Below, piece by piece: positions 26,019 to 33,375 of a stretch of DNA of 64,000 bases. The stretch is taken from positions 1 through 64,000 of the IMG/VR virus record IMGVR_UViG_3300044720_000021, one strand, 5' to 3'. The DNA is from a virus. The notes beneath the pieces were generated by a model. The model saw nothing but the letters and a program-made list of their open reading frames with translations, did not search any database and had not been told where the DNA came from. The stretch's first letter is position 1. Each line of letters opens with the position of its first letter. A program made the position numbers and the translations under genes.

Positions 26019-26185
26019 CTGAGGAGCGCATCTGTCCGACGTGTTTGCGGCCATATAAGCCGAACGATCAAGACAGACGTGTGTGCGCCAAATGCGGCAA
26101 TCCCATCCTCAAGCATGACAAATACCGCTTTGTGAAAAGCGCGGTGGAGCATCGTAATTGCGACAACCCAACGGCCTATCACTGA
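26015..26185 (+). CDS. Zinc-ribbon small protein
   Basis: 56 residues, ATG 26015. ICPTCLRPY and VCAKCGNPI form a four-Cys ribbon. Coupled by overlaps to both neighbours. Confidence 0.55.
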   Translation: MTEERICPTCLRPYKPNDQDRRVCAKCGNPILKHDKYRFVKSAVEHRNCDNPTAYH

Positions 26186-26376
26186 TGTCACGTTTGACGC
26201 TCAAGCAGAAGAAGGCGTTGATCAAGCCGTGGCGCGCGAAGTTCGACGGGACGTGCCCGGACTGCAAGAGCAAGATCAATGCCGACCGTGATCTCGTTTG
26301 CCGTCTCAACGGCAGGGTGATCCACTACGTCTGTCATCCCGATTGGTTTCCTGCGCCGATGCCGAACCTGTCATGA
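26185..26376 (+). CDS. Zinc-binding small protein
   Basis: 63 residues, ATG 26185. TCPDCKSKINADRDLVC and HYVCHPDWF provide likely zinc ligands. Third zinc-type protein in a row. Confidence 0.55.
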   Translation: MSRLTLKQKKALIKPWRAKFDGTCPDCKSKINADRDLVCRLNGRVIHYVCHPDWFPAPMPNLS

Positions 26377-26391
26377 AAAGATTGGATTACT

Positions 26392-26943
26392 GTGGCTCGT
26401 AAATTCAACGGAAAGAATTTCACCTACGCAGGTATTGGCTCGCGAGAGACGCCACAGGACGTGCTCGATGGCATGGAGGCCATTGCCTACACGCTTGCCG
26501 CAGGATGGAACCTTCGATCGGGCGCGGCTGACGGTGCTGATTCGGCGTTCGAGCGTGGTGCAGAACACGGGGGTGCAGGGCACGCCACCGAGCTCTATCT
26601 TCCCTGGCCTGGGTACAACGATCGCAAGGAAGCAACTCTGCATCATCCCACGCCCGAGGCATATCTATTGTCCTCTGATTTTCACCCTGCGTGGCCGCAT
26701 CTGAGCAGAGGGGCCAAGTCTTTGCACGCCCGCAATGCGCACATCATTCTCGGGGCGGATCTCGACGCGCCGGCTCGCTTCGTTCTGTGCTGGACGCCGC
26801 GCGCCAAAGGGGGAGGGGGTACCGGGCAGGGCATTCGAATCGCACGCCATTACAAGGTGCCAGTCTACGACTTGGCTGATGAAAAGATTCGAGAACGTGT
26901 CCTCTCGACTACGAATTTCATGAGGACTCTCGGTGGCTCGTAA
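26392..26943 (+). CDS. SLOG/DprA-like Rossmann-fold protein
   Basis: 183 residues from GTG 26392. The N-terminus FTYAGIGSRETPQD and LRSGAADGADSAFERGA are the classic SLOG/LOG-like nucleotide-binding loops, and GTGQGIRIARHYKVPVYDL matches the C-terminal half of the fold. SLOG domains bind nucleotides or NAD-derived ligands. It precedes a RuvC-like resolvase, and both genes begin with the same 15 bases (GTGGCTCGTAAATTC). The role could be in nucleotide signalling or ADP-ribose handling; not proven. Confidence 0.7.
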   Translation: MARKFNGKNFTYAGIGSRETPQDVLDGMEAIAYTLAAGWNLRSGAADGADSAFERGAEHGGAGHATELYLPWPGYNDRKEATLHHPTPEAYLLSSDFHPAWPHLSRGAKSLHARNAHIILGADLDAPARFVLCWTPRAKGGGGTGQGIRIARHYKVPVYDLADEKIRERVLSTTNFMRTLGGS

Positions 26944-27613
26944 ATTCCCGTCCAAGAAGAAGGCGACTGGCGCTCGCAAGAACCCGGCCTGGGGGGTCAT
27001 CGGCGTGGACTTGTCGATGACAAGCATCTCGGGTGCGATGATTTTGCACGATGAAATGCTTGGCAAGGTGAAGGGGCCGTCGCTTCATTGCGTCCGTTGG
27101 ACGAGAGACGTTCATTGGTTCGAGCGCATGGCCGCAGTGAGTCGCGCTGAAAATTTTATTCACGACCTGATGTCAGGGATCCCTGGGTGCGTGGTCGAAT
27201 TGGATCGGCTTTTCATTGGGGTTGAGGAGCCCTGGCCTTTGGGGATGGTAAAGCGAATGGAAAGCGGTTGGCTAAAGCAGCAGTCGCAGATCCACGGCGC
27301 ATTCATGGGCGGACTTCTGCGCTACGGCTACCGGAACATCTTCGAGGTCAACAACATGGCGTGGAAGTCGCCCGTCGCTCGCGACCTAGGAGTGAAAATC
27401 ACCAAGGATTTCAAGTGGCGAGTGCCGGCGTGGGCGATAGAGGCATACGGGGTGCCTGAGTACCCCGATCTGATTGAGAGCTCCAAGGGGCTCGTTCCAC
27501 GGCCAGAGGAGAGCCGTGCGAAGGCCAAGCAGCCCGACGATCGCTACGACGCGCTCGGGATCATGAATTGGATGGAGAACGAGATCCTGTCCGGCTCCGT
27601 AGTGATGCTTTGA
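26933..27613 (+). CDS. RuvC-like Holliday-junction resolvase
   Basis: 226 residues from GTG 26933. The RNase H-like core has GVIGVDLSMTSISGAMI (first acidic residue), FIGVEEPWPLG (Glu) and DDRYDALGIMNWM (final Asp), the RuvC/phage resolvase pattern. It would cut branched intermediates before packaging. Overlaps the SLOG gene by 11 bases; its stop codon lies in the -35 box of promoter P2. Confidence 0.75.
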   Translation: MARKFPSKKKATGARKNPAWGVIGVDLSMTSISGAMILHDEMLGKVKGPSLHCVRWTRDVHWFERMAAVSRAENFIHDLMSGIPGCVVELDRLFIGVEEPWPLGMVKRMESGWLKQQSQIHGAFMGGLLRYGYRNIFEVNNMAWKSPVARDLGVKITKDFKWRVPAWAIEAYGVPEYPDLIESSKGLVPRPEESRAKAKQPDDRYDALGIMNWMENEILSGSVVML

Positions 27614-27638
27614 CAAAAATCCACCCTGGGTATAGGAT
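27610..27638 (+). promoter_or_regulatory. Promoter P2 with CACCCTGGGTA operator
   Basis: TTGACA (27610-27615), 17-bp spacer, TAGGAT (27633-27638). The spacer contains AAATCCACCCTGGGTA, as in P1 and P3. The TGA of the -35 box is the resolvase stop codon. Confidence 0.75.
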
Positions 27639-27670
27639 CAACTCCGAAACGTCGAGAGAGGGAGGTAGCT

Positions 27671-27955
27671 ATGCTGAAAATCCCGAAGATCAAGGCGCTC
27701 GATCTGCGAACTGGTTTTCACCGGATGGATCCGACGCGCAGCTTCTTCGAACCGGACGACTGGTTCCAGACGCGCAGGTATTTCGGTCGGTTCGGAGTAG
27801 GTGGCCCTGTCGTCTCTGTTCAAGTGTCTGCCGCTGACATTGAGTGGGGCTGGCCTGTGGTGCCGGCGTGTGCCGGGGGGCCGGTGCTTGTGAATTTGGC
27901 GCACGCAAGGCAACACGCTGTTGCCCTTTTGAGAGGGCTCGATGTCCGAGGTTAG
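27671..27955 (+). CDS. Hypothetical protein
   Basis: 94 residues, ATG 27671, behind GAGGGAGGTAGC, a leader shared with other early genes. Aromatic-rich middle (FFEPDDWFQTRRYFGRF). First gene under promoter P2. Unknown function. Confidence 0.5.
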   Translation: MLKIPKIKALDLRTGFHRMDPTRSFFEPDDWFQTRRYFGRFGVGGPVVSVQVSAADIEWGWPVVPACAGGPVLVNLAHARQHAVALLRGLDVRG

Positions 27956-28223
27956 GCAGCGCACCGTCCGGCTTCATGCTGTCCGCAAGGGTGACGAATT
28001 TCACCACGATCACAAGTGGTGGATTGTCAAGCAACACAATGTTCCACCCGGCGCGAAGTTCTCAGGGCTCGACAAGGATGGGAACAAGCGCGAGGATATC
28101 GTGCCCTCGTTCAGTTTGGAGCGCTCGTGTGCCATCTGGATCTCGCGCGGTCGTTTCAGCACTGTTGTTTTTGGCCCGAAGATCCAAGTGGTGAAAATCA
28201 TCAGGAGGAATCATGGGAAATAG
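27942..28223 (+). CDS. Hypothetical protein
   Basis: 93 residues, ATG 27942, overlapping the previous gene by 14 bases. Beta-rich with HHDHKWWIVKQHNVPPGAKF; basic C-terminus. Unknown function. Confidence 0.5.
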   Translation: MSEVRQRTVRLHAVRKGDEFHHDHKWWIVKQHNVPPGAKFSGLDKDGNKREDIVPSFSLERSCAIWISRGRFSTVVFGPKIQVVKIIRRNHGK

Positions 28224-28413
28224 AGGACATTTCATCTTCCGTCGATTCAAGGTTCGCTCTGCCAATCCCGAGGAGCATGAAAAGGTGGGCCAGTGTTTCA
28301 AAGAGACGATGTGGGGACGCGGCAACGTGCGATGGGTTTGGCTTCGCTTCGAGGACGGAAGTGAAAAGGCGTTCGCGCCATCGCATCTGACGCCGGCAGG
28401 GGTAAAGCGATGA
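28213..28413 (+). CDS. Hypothetical protein
   Basis: 66 residues, ATG 28213 (AGGAGG upstream). Arg-rich strands (FIFRRFKVRS, VRWVWLRFEDGSEK) suggest a small beta fold. Unknown function. Confidence 0.5.
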   Translation: MGNRGHFIFRRFKVRSANPEEHEKVGQCFKETMWGRGNVRWVWLRFEDGSEKAFAPSHLTPAGVKR

Positions 28414-28508
28414 TCAATTGGCTTCGCGATACCTTCGAGGTTCCGAACTGGTTGGGCCTTCTGCTTGTCATCCAGATTGTCTTGAAGGTGGTCGATCTAC
28501 TGACGTGA
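28410..28508 (+). CDS. Tiny membrane peptide
   Basis: 32 residues, ATG 28410, ATGA overlap upstream and GTGA overlap downstream. One hydrophobic span (WLGLLLVIQIVLKVV). Supported by the junctions on both sides. Confidence 0.45.
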   Translation: MINWLRDTFEVPNWLGLLLVIQIVLKVVDLLT

Positions 28509-29953
28509 AAGTTTCGTCGGACATTCTGCTTGGCCCGAGCGAGCTCACGCCGATCGAGTTGCGTCAGCTTTTCAAGAAGCTGGCATTCCTCGACGGCGAG
28601 CAGAATGAGGTCAAGCCGTACCGCGTAGAGCGAGGGGGTCAAATCAGACTCCCTCGTGGTGCGTGGGCGCTCCTGCCTGATCATGTGCGCTACCACGATG
28701 ACAGGATCCGGCCGATCCGTCTCGACGCGCTTGGCTTTGACCTAGAGCTAGACGCTGAAGGCTTTTCAGGTCAGAAGGCGGCGCTCGAAGCGATCATGCA
28801 AGAGGAGCAGGGGCTCGTTATTGCGCAACCGGGATTCGGCAAGACAGCGGTGGCGCTCGCAGCTTTTCATGAATCTCAAACGACGGCGCTTGTGCTGGTT
28901 CACACTGAGGATATTTTCAATCAGTGGGTCGGGTACATCAAGAGGTACATGCCCGACGCCGACGTGGGGACGATCCAGGGCTCGCAGTGGCGGCTTGGAG
29001 ACATCACCGTGGGGATGGTGCAGACCATCACTCGGCAGATGACACGCTACCGTCGTCTTGCGCACAGGTTCGGCATGGTGATTGTGGACGAGACGCATCA
29101 TGCGCCGGCTGAATCGTGGGAGAAAATCCTGAACGAAACACCCGCGCATTATCGGCTCGGGTTCACTGCGACTGAGAGTCGTGCCGATGGGATGCATCCG
29201 TTGATGCGTCATCTGATTGGCCCGGTGATTTTCAAGCAGGCGTTTGAACTGAAGGTGCCGACCAAGATCATCCCACTGAAAAGCGGATTCCAGTTCACCT
29301 ATCGTGGACGCTACGATTGGGGACGCCTACAGGACGCGCTGATCAAGAATGACGATCGCAATGCGCTGATTGCAAAGACGATCGCGCGACAGATGAAAAA
29401 GGGTCACTCATGCCTTGTGCTCTCCCGCAGGATCGAGCACCTAGAGCAGATCCACGAGCATCTGCGGCTCGCGCTCGATTTTGACGAGGGATGGATCCAA
29501 CTTGTGACGACGCTGACCGGGCAGGTGCCCAAGCCGCGCCGACTGAAAATGCTGAAAGACTTTCGTGCCGGCGAGATCAAGTGCATCCTTGCAACGCAGC
29601 TAGCGGACGAAGCGCTCGACGTGCCGATCCTCTCTCGCGTGTTCCTCACCTACCCCGGCAAGCACGACGGTCGGATCATTCAACAGGTAGGCCGAGCTCT
29701 GCGCGAGCACGATGAAAAGAACGACGCTCTGATCTTCGATGTGGTGGATGACAGGATCGGCCCATTGCGTCGGCAGTGGATGGAGCGGAAGCAGACCTAT
29801 GGCAAGTTGGGAATCAAGATTGTCAGGAAACCGAACGAGGAGGACAACTATGTCTCTAGTGCAGCAAGACGACGGGTCGTTTCAGATCGAATCCGCAAGC
29901 GACTACGAACACGCATGGGAAGTGCTCGCAACGCTGGAAGAAAGCGTCCGTGA
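28505..29953 (+). CDS. SF2 DNA helicase (UvsW/XPB-like)
   Basis: 482 residues from GTG 28505. Motif I AQPGFGKTA, motif II MVIVDETHH (DExH), motif III GFTATESRADG and motif VI QQVGRALRE are all visible, with HTEDIFNQWV as motif Ia region. The family remodels branched DNA (T4 UvsW-like). With RecA, the resolvase and HIRAN protein it supports recombination-dependent replication. The last 104 bases overlap the next gene in another frame, and the extra Arg-rich tail may be lightly constrained. Confidence 0.88.
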   Translation: MKVSSDILLGPSELTPIELRQLFKKLAFLDGEQNEVKPYRVERGGQIRLPRGAWALLPDHVRYHDDRIRPIRLDALGFDLELDAEGFSGQKAALEAIMQEEQGLVIAQPGFGKTAVALAAFHESQTTALVLVHTEDIFNQWVGYIKRYMPDADVGTIQGSQWRLGDITVGMVQTITRQMTRYRRLAHRFGMVIVDETHHAPAESWEKILNETPAHYRLGFTATESRADGMHPLMRHLIGPVIFKQAFELKVPTKIIPLKSGFQFTYRGRYDWGRLQDALIKNDDRNALIAKTIARQMKKGHSCLVLSRRIEHLEQIHEHLRLALDFDEGWIQLVTTLTGQVPKPRRLKMLKDFRAGEIKCILATQLADEALDVPILSRVFLTYPGKHDGRIIQQVGRALREHDEKNDALIFDVVDDRIGPLRRQWMERKQTYGKLGIKIVRKPNEEDNYVSSAARRRVVSDRIRKRLRTRMGSARNAGRKRP

Positions 29954-30347
29954 GATCGAGGCGCTGTTGGAGGAGGAGTACGACTGGCTGACAATCCAGC
30001 GAGACATCGACCAACTGAAAGCTGCGCTGGCTTCGTTCATGACGCGCAACGATGTCGCCAAGCAGATCACAGACGAGGGCCACTGGTCGTTGATTCGGCG
30101 CACGCGCGGAAGGTGGGACGAATCCAAGCTGAAGGAAAGGCTTGGCAAGTCGATGTGGCTGAAAATCACCAAGCAGGTTCTCGACACAGAGAAGCTGGAC
30201 GACATGGTGCGCAAAGGCGGGATCAAGAAAGAGGAAGTCAAAGGCGCGTACATCGAGACGCCTGAAAAGCCGCACCTTCGTTTCTATGCGAAGGGCACGA
30301 GCAATGAGGACGAGGCGGTTGCACTTAAGGAGGCGATGGGCTCGTGA
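29850..30347 (+). CDS. Coiled-coil protein, possibly Gam-like
   Basis: 165 residues from ATG 29850 (ACGAGGAGG upstream) inside the helicase 3' end. An N-terminal coiled coil (LATLEESVREIEALLEEEYD, then IDQLKAALASFM) is followed by a compact part with EGHWSLIRRTRGRWDESKL. The layout resembles Mu Gam-type end-binding proteins, but the match is not secure. Position in the recombination block fits. Confidence 0.5.
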   Translation: MSLVQQDDGSFQIESASDYEHAWEVLATLEESVREIEALLEEEYDWLTIQRDIDQLKAALASFMTRNDVAKQITDEGHWSLIRRTRGRWDESKLKERLGKSMWLKITKQVLDTEKLDDMVRKGGIKKEEVKGAYIETPEKPHLRFYAKGTSNEDEAVALKEAMGS

Positions 30348-30520
30348 TTTCATGGTGGGGCAGACTTCGCAACCCAGATCGATTTCGGCTGGACGTGAAG
30401 CGCGTTGTTGTCATCGACGGGCTCGACTTCATCATTCGTGACTTTCATGCGATTGGTGCGTACAGTCAAGACGACTGCGACGAGATCATGGTCAGGTTCG
30501 AGCGGTGGAATGGCTCGTAA
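30344..30520 (+). CDS. Hypothetical protein
   Basis: 58 residues from GTG 30344 (AAGGAGG upstream). Mixed strands (FRLDVKRVVVIDGLDFIIR) and a helix. Coupled to both neighbours. Unknown function. Confidence 0.5.
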   Translation: MISWWGRLRNPDRFRLDVKRVVVIDGLDFIIRDFHAIGAYSQDDCDEIMVRFERWNGS

Positions 30521-30782
30521 GAGCGCAGCCAAGTCACGCCGAGCCCCACAGGTGGCGCATCTGAAGCCGCCCAAGTTCGCGCACTATCTCACGCTCGGTG
30601 AACTGTCAGTGAAAATCGGGAGGGATCCAAGCCGGATCCGCGCCCTCGAACGAGAGGGCCGTTTGCCTGAAGCGAAGCGAGCTCAGGTGGGCAAGCTGCC
30701 TGTCCGGCTCTACTCGCCCGAGCAGGTGGTCGAGATCGAGAGGATTTTCAAAGAGATGCGCCCTGGCCGTCCGCGTGCTTGA
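30510..30782 (+). CDS. MerR-like helix-turn-helix DNA-binding protein
   Basis: 90 residues, ATG 30510. After a basic tail comes YLTLGELSVKIGRDPSRIRAL and EREGRLPEAKRAQVG, then RLYSPEQVVEIERIF: a MerR/excisionase-type winged HTH. Its stop codon is part of the -35 box of promoter P3, whose spacer carries the CACCC operator. It is therefore a candidate regulator of the P1-P3 family; MerR proteins typically bind in promoter spacers. That link is inference. Confidence 0.65.
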   Translation: MARKSAAKSRRAPQVAHLKPPKFAHYLTLGELSVKIGRDPSRIRALEREGRLPEAKRAQVGKLPVRLYSPEQVVEIERIFKEMRPGRPRA

Positions 30783-30807
30783 CGAAAACCCACCCAGGGT
30801 GTAGACT
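30779..30807 (+). promoter_or_regulatory. Promoter P3 with CACCCAGGGTG operator
   Basis: TTGACG (30779-30784), 17-bp spacer, TAGACT (30802-30807). The spacer contains ACCCACCCAGGGTG. The -35 TGA is the stop codon of the HTH gene upstream. Confidence 0.75.
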
Positions 30808-30831
30808 TGGTGAAAATCGAGAGGAGGAAGC

Positions 30832-30978
30832 ATGAGAAAGCACAAGATCGAGTTGACAGAACGGGAACTGCGGGACGTGCTCAACGCGTTCGACTTCGCG
30901 GGTGAGAAGCACGACTTGTGGTTCAAGAGCAAGCGGATTGTCAAGCTGTACGAGAAGCTGAGGGGGCACGGGCTCTGA
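30832..30978 (+). CDS. Small basic protein
   Basis: 48 residues, ATG 30832, behind GAGGAGGAAG. Charged helix (IELTERELRDVLNAFDFAG) and basic end. First gene after promoter P3. Confidence 0.55.
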   Translation: MRKHKIELTERELRDVLNAFDFAGEKHDLWFKSKRIVKLYEKLRGHGL

Positions 30979-31166
30979 TGGCCGCGAAGGAACCGACCGT
31001 CAGCGACTACATGGAATTGCACGATCTTGCCAAGTCGCTGATCGACAAGCTGGAAGATGCGAGACTCGACTGGAAGGAAGGCACGTCCGACGAGCCCGCT
31101 ATCCGCAATGAAATGAAGGGTTATCGCGGCCGGCTTACTCGGTTGCGTCGGAAGGCGGGGCTCTGA
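30978..31166 (+). CDS. Small helical protein
   Basis: 62 residues, ATG 30978, one-base overlap. Helical (DYMELHDLAKSLIDKLEDAR) with a basic end RGRLTRLRRKAGL. Unknown function. Confidence 0.5.
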   Translation: MAAKEPTVSDYMELHDLAKSLIDKLEDARLDWKEGTSDEPAIRNEMKGYRGRLTRLRRKAGL

Positions 31167-31348
31167 TGGAAGCGCGAGAGATGTTCGAGAAGGCGTCAGA
31201 ACTGACTGCCACTGCGCCGTTTGGATTCGTTTACGGTCACGATGAAAACGGGCAGGCAGCGCTCGTGCTCGTGGCACGCAGCGATTCTGCTCGACAACTT
31301 CAGCCTTTCGTCAGTGCTCTTTTCAGGCTGATGGAACGGAGCAAGTGA
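31166..31348 (+). CDS. Hypothetical protein
   Basis: 60 residues, ATG 31166. Short strand region (FGFVYGHDENGQAALVLVA) and a helix. Unknown function. Confidence 0.5.
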   Translation: MEAREMFEKASELTATAPFGFVYGHDENGQAALVLVARSDSARQLQPFVSALFRLMERSK

Positions 31349-31668
31349 TGGCTACAAACAAGAAGCCCATCACGGAAGTTCAGCGCGCGGAATTTCAGGC
31401 CAACGTCATCGACGTGGTGAATGCGTTCCTCGACTCCGACATCGCGAACCAACTGCATGTCGAATTCACGCAGCATCTTGGGGATGCGCACGGGCATAAG
31501 CCCAAGGACATCACGACTCATTACGCGGTGGTGAAATTCCCTCACCGGGGATGCAACCACGAGCGCCTTATGCAGATCATCGATCTTGCAACGTTCCTCG
31601 ACTGCAAGGTGTCTCTGAGTGAGGACGCTGAGGTTGTCATCTGGCCGGGGAGCGCGCGAGAGTCATGA
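31348..31668 (+). CDS. Hypothetical protein
   Basis: 106 residues, ATG 31348 (GTG 31345 also possible). Helix ITEVQRAEFQANVIDVVNAF, then HAVVK-type strands with CNHERLMQIIDLATFLDCKV. Unknown function. Confidence 0.5.
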   Translation: MATNKKPITEVQRAEFQANVIDVVNAFLDSDIANQLHVEFTQHLGDAHGHKPKDITTHYAVVKFPHRGCNHERLMQIIDLATFLDCKVSLSEDAEVVIWPGSARES

Positions 31669-32063
31669 GAAAAGGCGGCGGGCGCACATGGTCAGCGACG
31701 GTCACGGTTGTTGGTCTGCAATTCCGTTGGAAGGCAGATGGTCGCGAGACGTTGGCTCGCAACGTGCCGATCCCGGTGCTTCTCGAACGAGAGCCGGCGA
31801 ACGAGCACGATGAAAACGCGGTCAAGGTGATCATCGCTCAGAACTACAGCCTGAAGGCGCTGAGGGGAATCCACTTGGGCTACCTGCGTCGAGAGGTTGC
31901 GGCGATGATCGCGCCCAAGCTGGACGAGGGGAGCATCGAGCCTGTCGTGCTGCGGGTCACTGCGGTGGATCCGAAGCCGGGAGAGGCGGCGCTCGAAATG
32001 ACGTTCCGCGATGTCAAGCTAAAGACGACCGCTGTGAAAAAGGGTCGCAAACAAGCCAAGTGA
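31665..32063 (+). CDS. HIRAN-domain protein
   Basis: 132 residues, ATG 31665. VTVVGLQFRW, LLEREPANEHDENAVKVII and IHLGYLRREVAAMIAPKLD reproduce the HIRAN domain pattern almost end to end, so this is a stand-alone HIRAN module. In HLTF the domain binds 3' ends of ssDNA at stalled forks. In this phage it may guide repair or helicase loading together with the SF2 helicase. Confidence 0.75.
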   Translation: MRKGGGRTWSATVTVVGLQFRWKADGRETLARNVPIPVLLEREPANEHDENAVKVIIAQNYSLKALRGIHLGYLRREVAAMIAPKLDEGSIEPVVLRVTAVDPKPGEAALEMTFRDVKLKTTAVKKGRKQAK

Positions 32064-32071
32064 CAAGCCAC

Positions 32072-32100
32072 TTGACAATCTGATTGTCAGCGTGTAGTTT
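32072..32100 (+). promoter_or_regulatory. Promoter with perfect TGACAATC palindrome operator
   Basis: TTGACA (32072-32077), 17-bp spacer, TAGTTT (32095-32100). TGACAATCTGATTGTCA (32073-32089) is a perfect inverted repeat with one central base, covering the -35 box and most of the spacer. It is the full-site version of the 8-mer dispersed through the genome. Drives the histone-like gene. Confidence 0.75.
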
Positions 32101-32135
32101 GTCAGTGTCCGAGACGGCGACGAAGGAGGAGAAAG

Positions 32136-33053
32136 ATGGCAGAGAACGCAATCACGCTCCGCGCAAAGGCGAAGGTGGCAGGCATCGAGGGCTACAAGTT
32201 GATGACTGTTCCCGAGCTCGAAGCGGCGCTGAAAAAGTCCGGGGGCTCGACGGGTCGCAAGGCCGCACCCGCAGCTTCCTCGAACGGATCCGGGCGCAAG
32301 CAGGCCACGGGTCGCAAGGTGGCGAGCACGACCGTCAAGAAGCCGGCGGCGTCCACCGGGCGCAAGCAGGCCACGAGTGCGAAGCAGGCACCTGCCGCGA
32401 AGTCCGAAACTTCGGGCAAGGCGAAGCGGCCTGCCACTGGCACTCGCAAGCAGGCGGCGGCGACCACGAAGAAGGCACCCGCCACGACCAAGAAGCAGGC
32501 CGCGCCGAAGGCGGCAAAGGTCAACGCCGATGCTCCGGGTCGCGCGGCCATCGACAACAAGGCCGTGGACTGGAAGAAGGACACGACCATCGGCAAGGCG
32601 GACGGCCCGCGCCAGGACATCATGCGTGCGCTGCGCAAGTTCAACGGGAACAAGGAGAAGGTTTTCACCGCGCTCAAGGATGCGGCGCAGACCCTCTACC
32701 CGAGGAACAAGCGGAGCGGCGAGCGCTACAACAAGGCCAAGTCGCTCGAACTGCTCCGCTGGCACATCGGTCGGGTGGCGTTCGACTACGTGGTTCAGAC
32801 GGGGCAGCACACTGTCTCCTCGAACCGCGCGGCCTACGGCCACTCGACGGATCCGCAGGCGGTCAAGCGGCGCGAGGCACGCGGGGTGAGCTCTACGGGC
32901 ACCACAGGCCGCAAGAGCGCGCCGAAGGCCCAGACCGCTCGGAAGCCCGCGCCGACGCCGAAGAAGGCACAGACGCCCGCACGCAAGCCCGCAGCGGCGT
33001 CCACGCCGAAGTCGGCAGCCGGTCGCAAGACGGCCGCAGCGCGGAAGCGGTAG
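32136..33053 (+). CDS. Lys/Ala-rich histone H1-like DNA-binding protein
   Basis: 305 residues, ATG behind AAGGAGG. A short N-terminal helical domain (YKLMTVPELEAALKKSGG, SAP/Rho-N-like) precedes ~100 residues of Lys/Ala/Thr-rich tail with repeated TGRK/GRKQ blocks. A folded middle (QDIMRALRKFNGNKEKVF to LLRWHIGRVAFDYVVQ) is followed by a second basic tail ending in AGRKTAAARKR. It probably binds DNA non-specifically and may condense the genome. Its promoter carries the palindromic operator, so its synthesis looks tightly regulated, perhaps by itself. Confidence 0.65.
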   Translation: MAENAITLRAKAKVAGIEGYKLMTVPELEAALKKSGGSTGRKAAPAASSNGSGRKQATGRKVASTTVKKPAASTGRKQATSAKQAPAAKSETSGKAKRPATGTRKQAAATTKKAPATTKKQAAPKAAKVNADAPGRAAIDNKAVDWKKDTTIGKADGPRQDIMRALRKFNGNKEKVFTALKDAAQTLYPRNKRSGERYNKAKSLELLRWHIGRVAFDYVVQTGQHTVSSNRAAYGHSTDPQAVKRREARGVSSTGTTGRKSAPKAQTARKPAPTPKKAQTPARKPAAASTPKSAAGRKTAAARKR

Positions 33054-33076
33054 GTGTCGGCAACTCGGACAGGTGG

Positions 33077-33100
33077 GAGGCCCGGAGAGATCCGGGCCTC
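33077..33100 (+). terminator. Hairpin terminator
   Basis: GAGGCCCGGA (33077-33086) and TCCGGGCCTC (33091-33100) make a perfect 10-bp stem with a GAGA tetraloop, just after the histone-like gene. Confidence 0.7.
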
Positions 33101-33109
33101 TACCGTCTG

Positions 33110-33373
33110 ATGATCGCACAGACTTTCACGCTGTCGGAGTACGCGATTGCAGGCTGGCTCGCGCTTGCACTCACGCTGCTCGTGCTACACGCCCTGGTCG
33201 ATTTGTCTAGGCTTTTCACGCGCCTGATGAATCGCACGCCGACAGTCAACGTGGACGCCGACGTGCAGGCAGTCATCACAGAGTCGCTGCATGTTCATCG
33301 CGACCCGCTTGCGCCTGACGCTCGATACGGGGCATTCAACGAAGCCCGAGAGAGATTGAGAAGGAGGAGATGA
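33110..33373 (+). CDS. Single-span membrane protein
   Basis: 87 residues, ATG 33110, close behind the hairpin. One membrane segment (IAGWLALALTLLVLHALVDL) and a charged cytoplasmic tail ending in RERLRRRR. Unknown function. Confidence 0.5.
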   Translation: MIAQTFTLSEYAIAGWLALALTLLVLHALVDLSRLFTRLMNRTPTVNVDADVQAVITESLHVHRDPLAPDARYGAFNEARERLRRRR

Positions 33374-33375
33374 AA

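Noticed and set aside
32019-33119. 366-residue minus-strand frame and 429-residue plus frame opposite the histone-like gene
   Set aside because: Gly/Arg/Leu or Gln/Gly/Arg-rich shadows; the 305-residue frame has the promoter, start site and folded domain.
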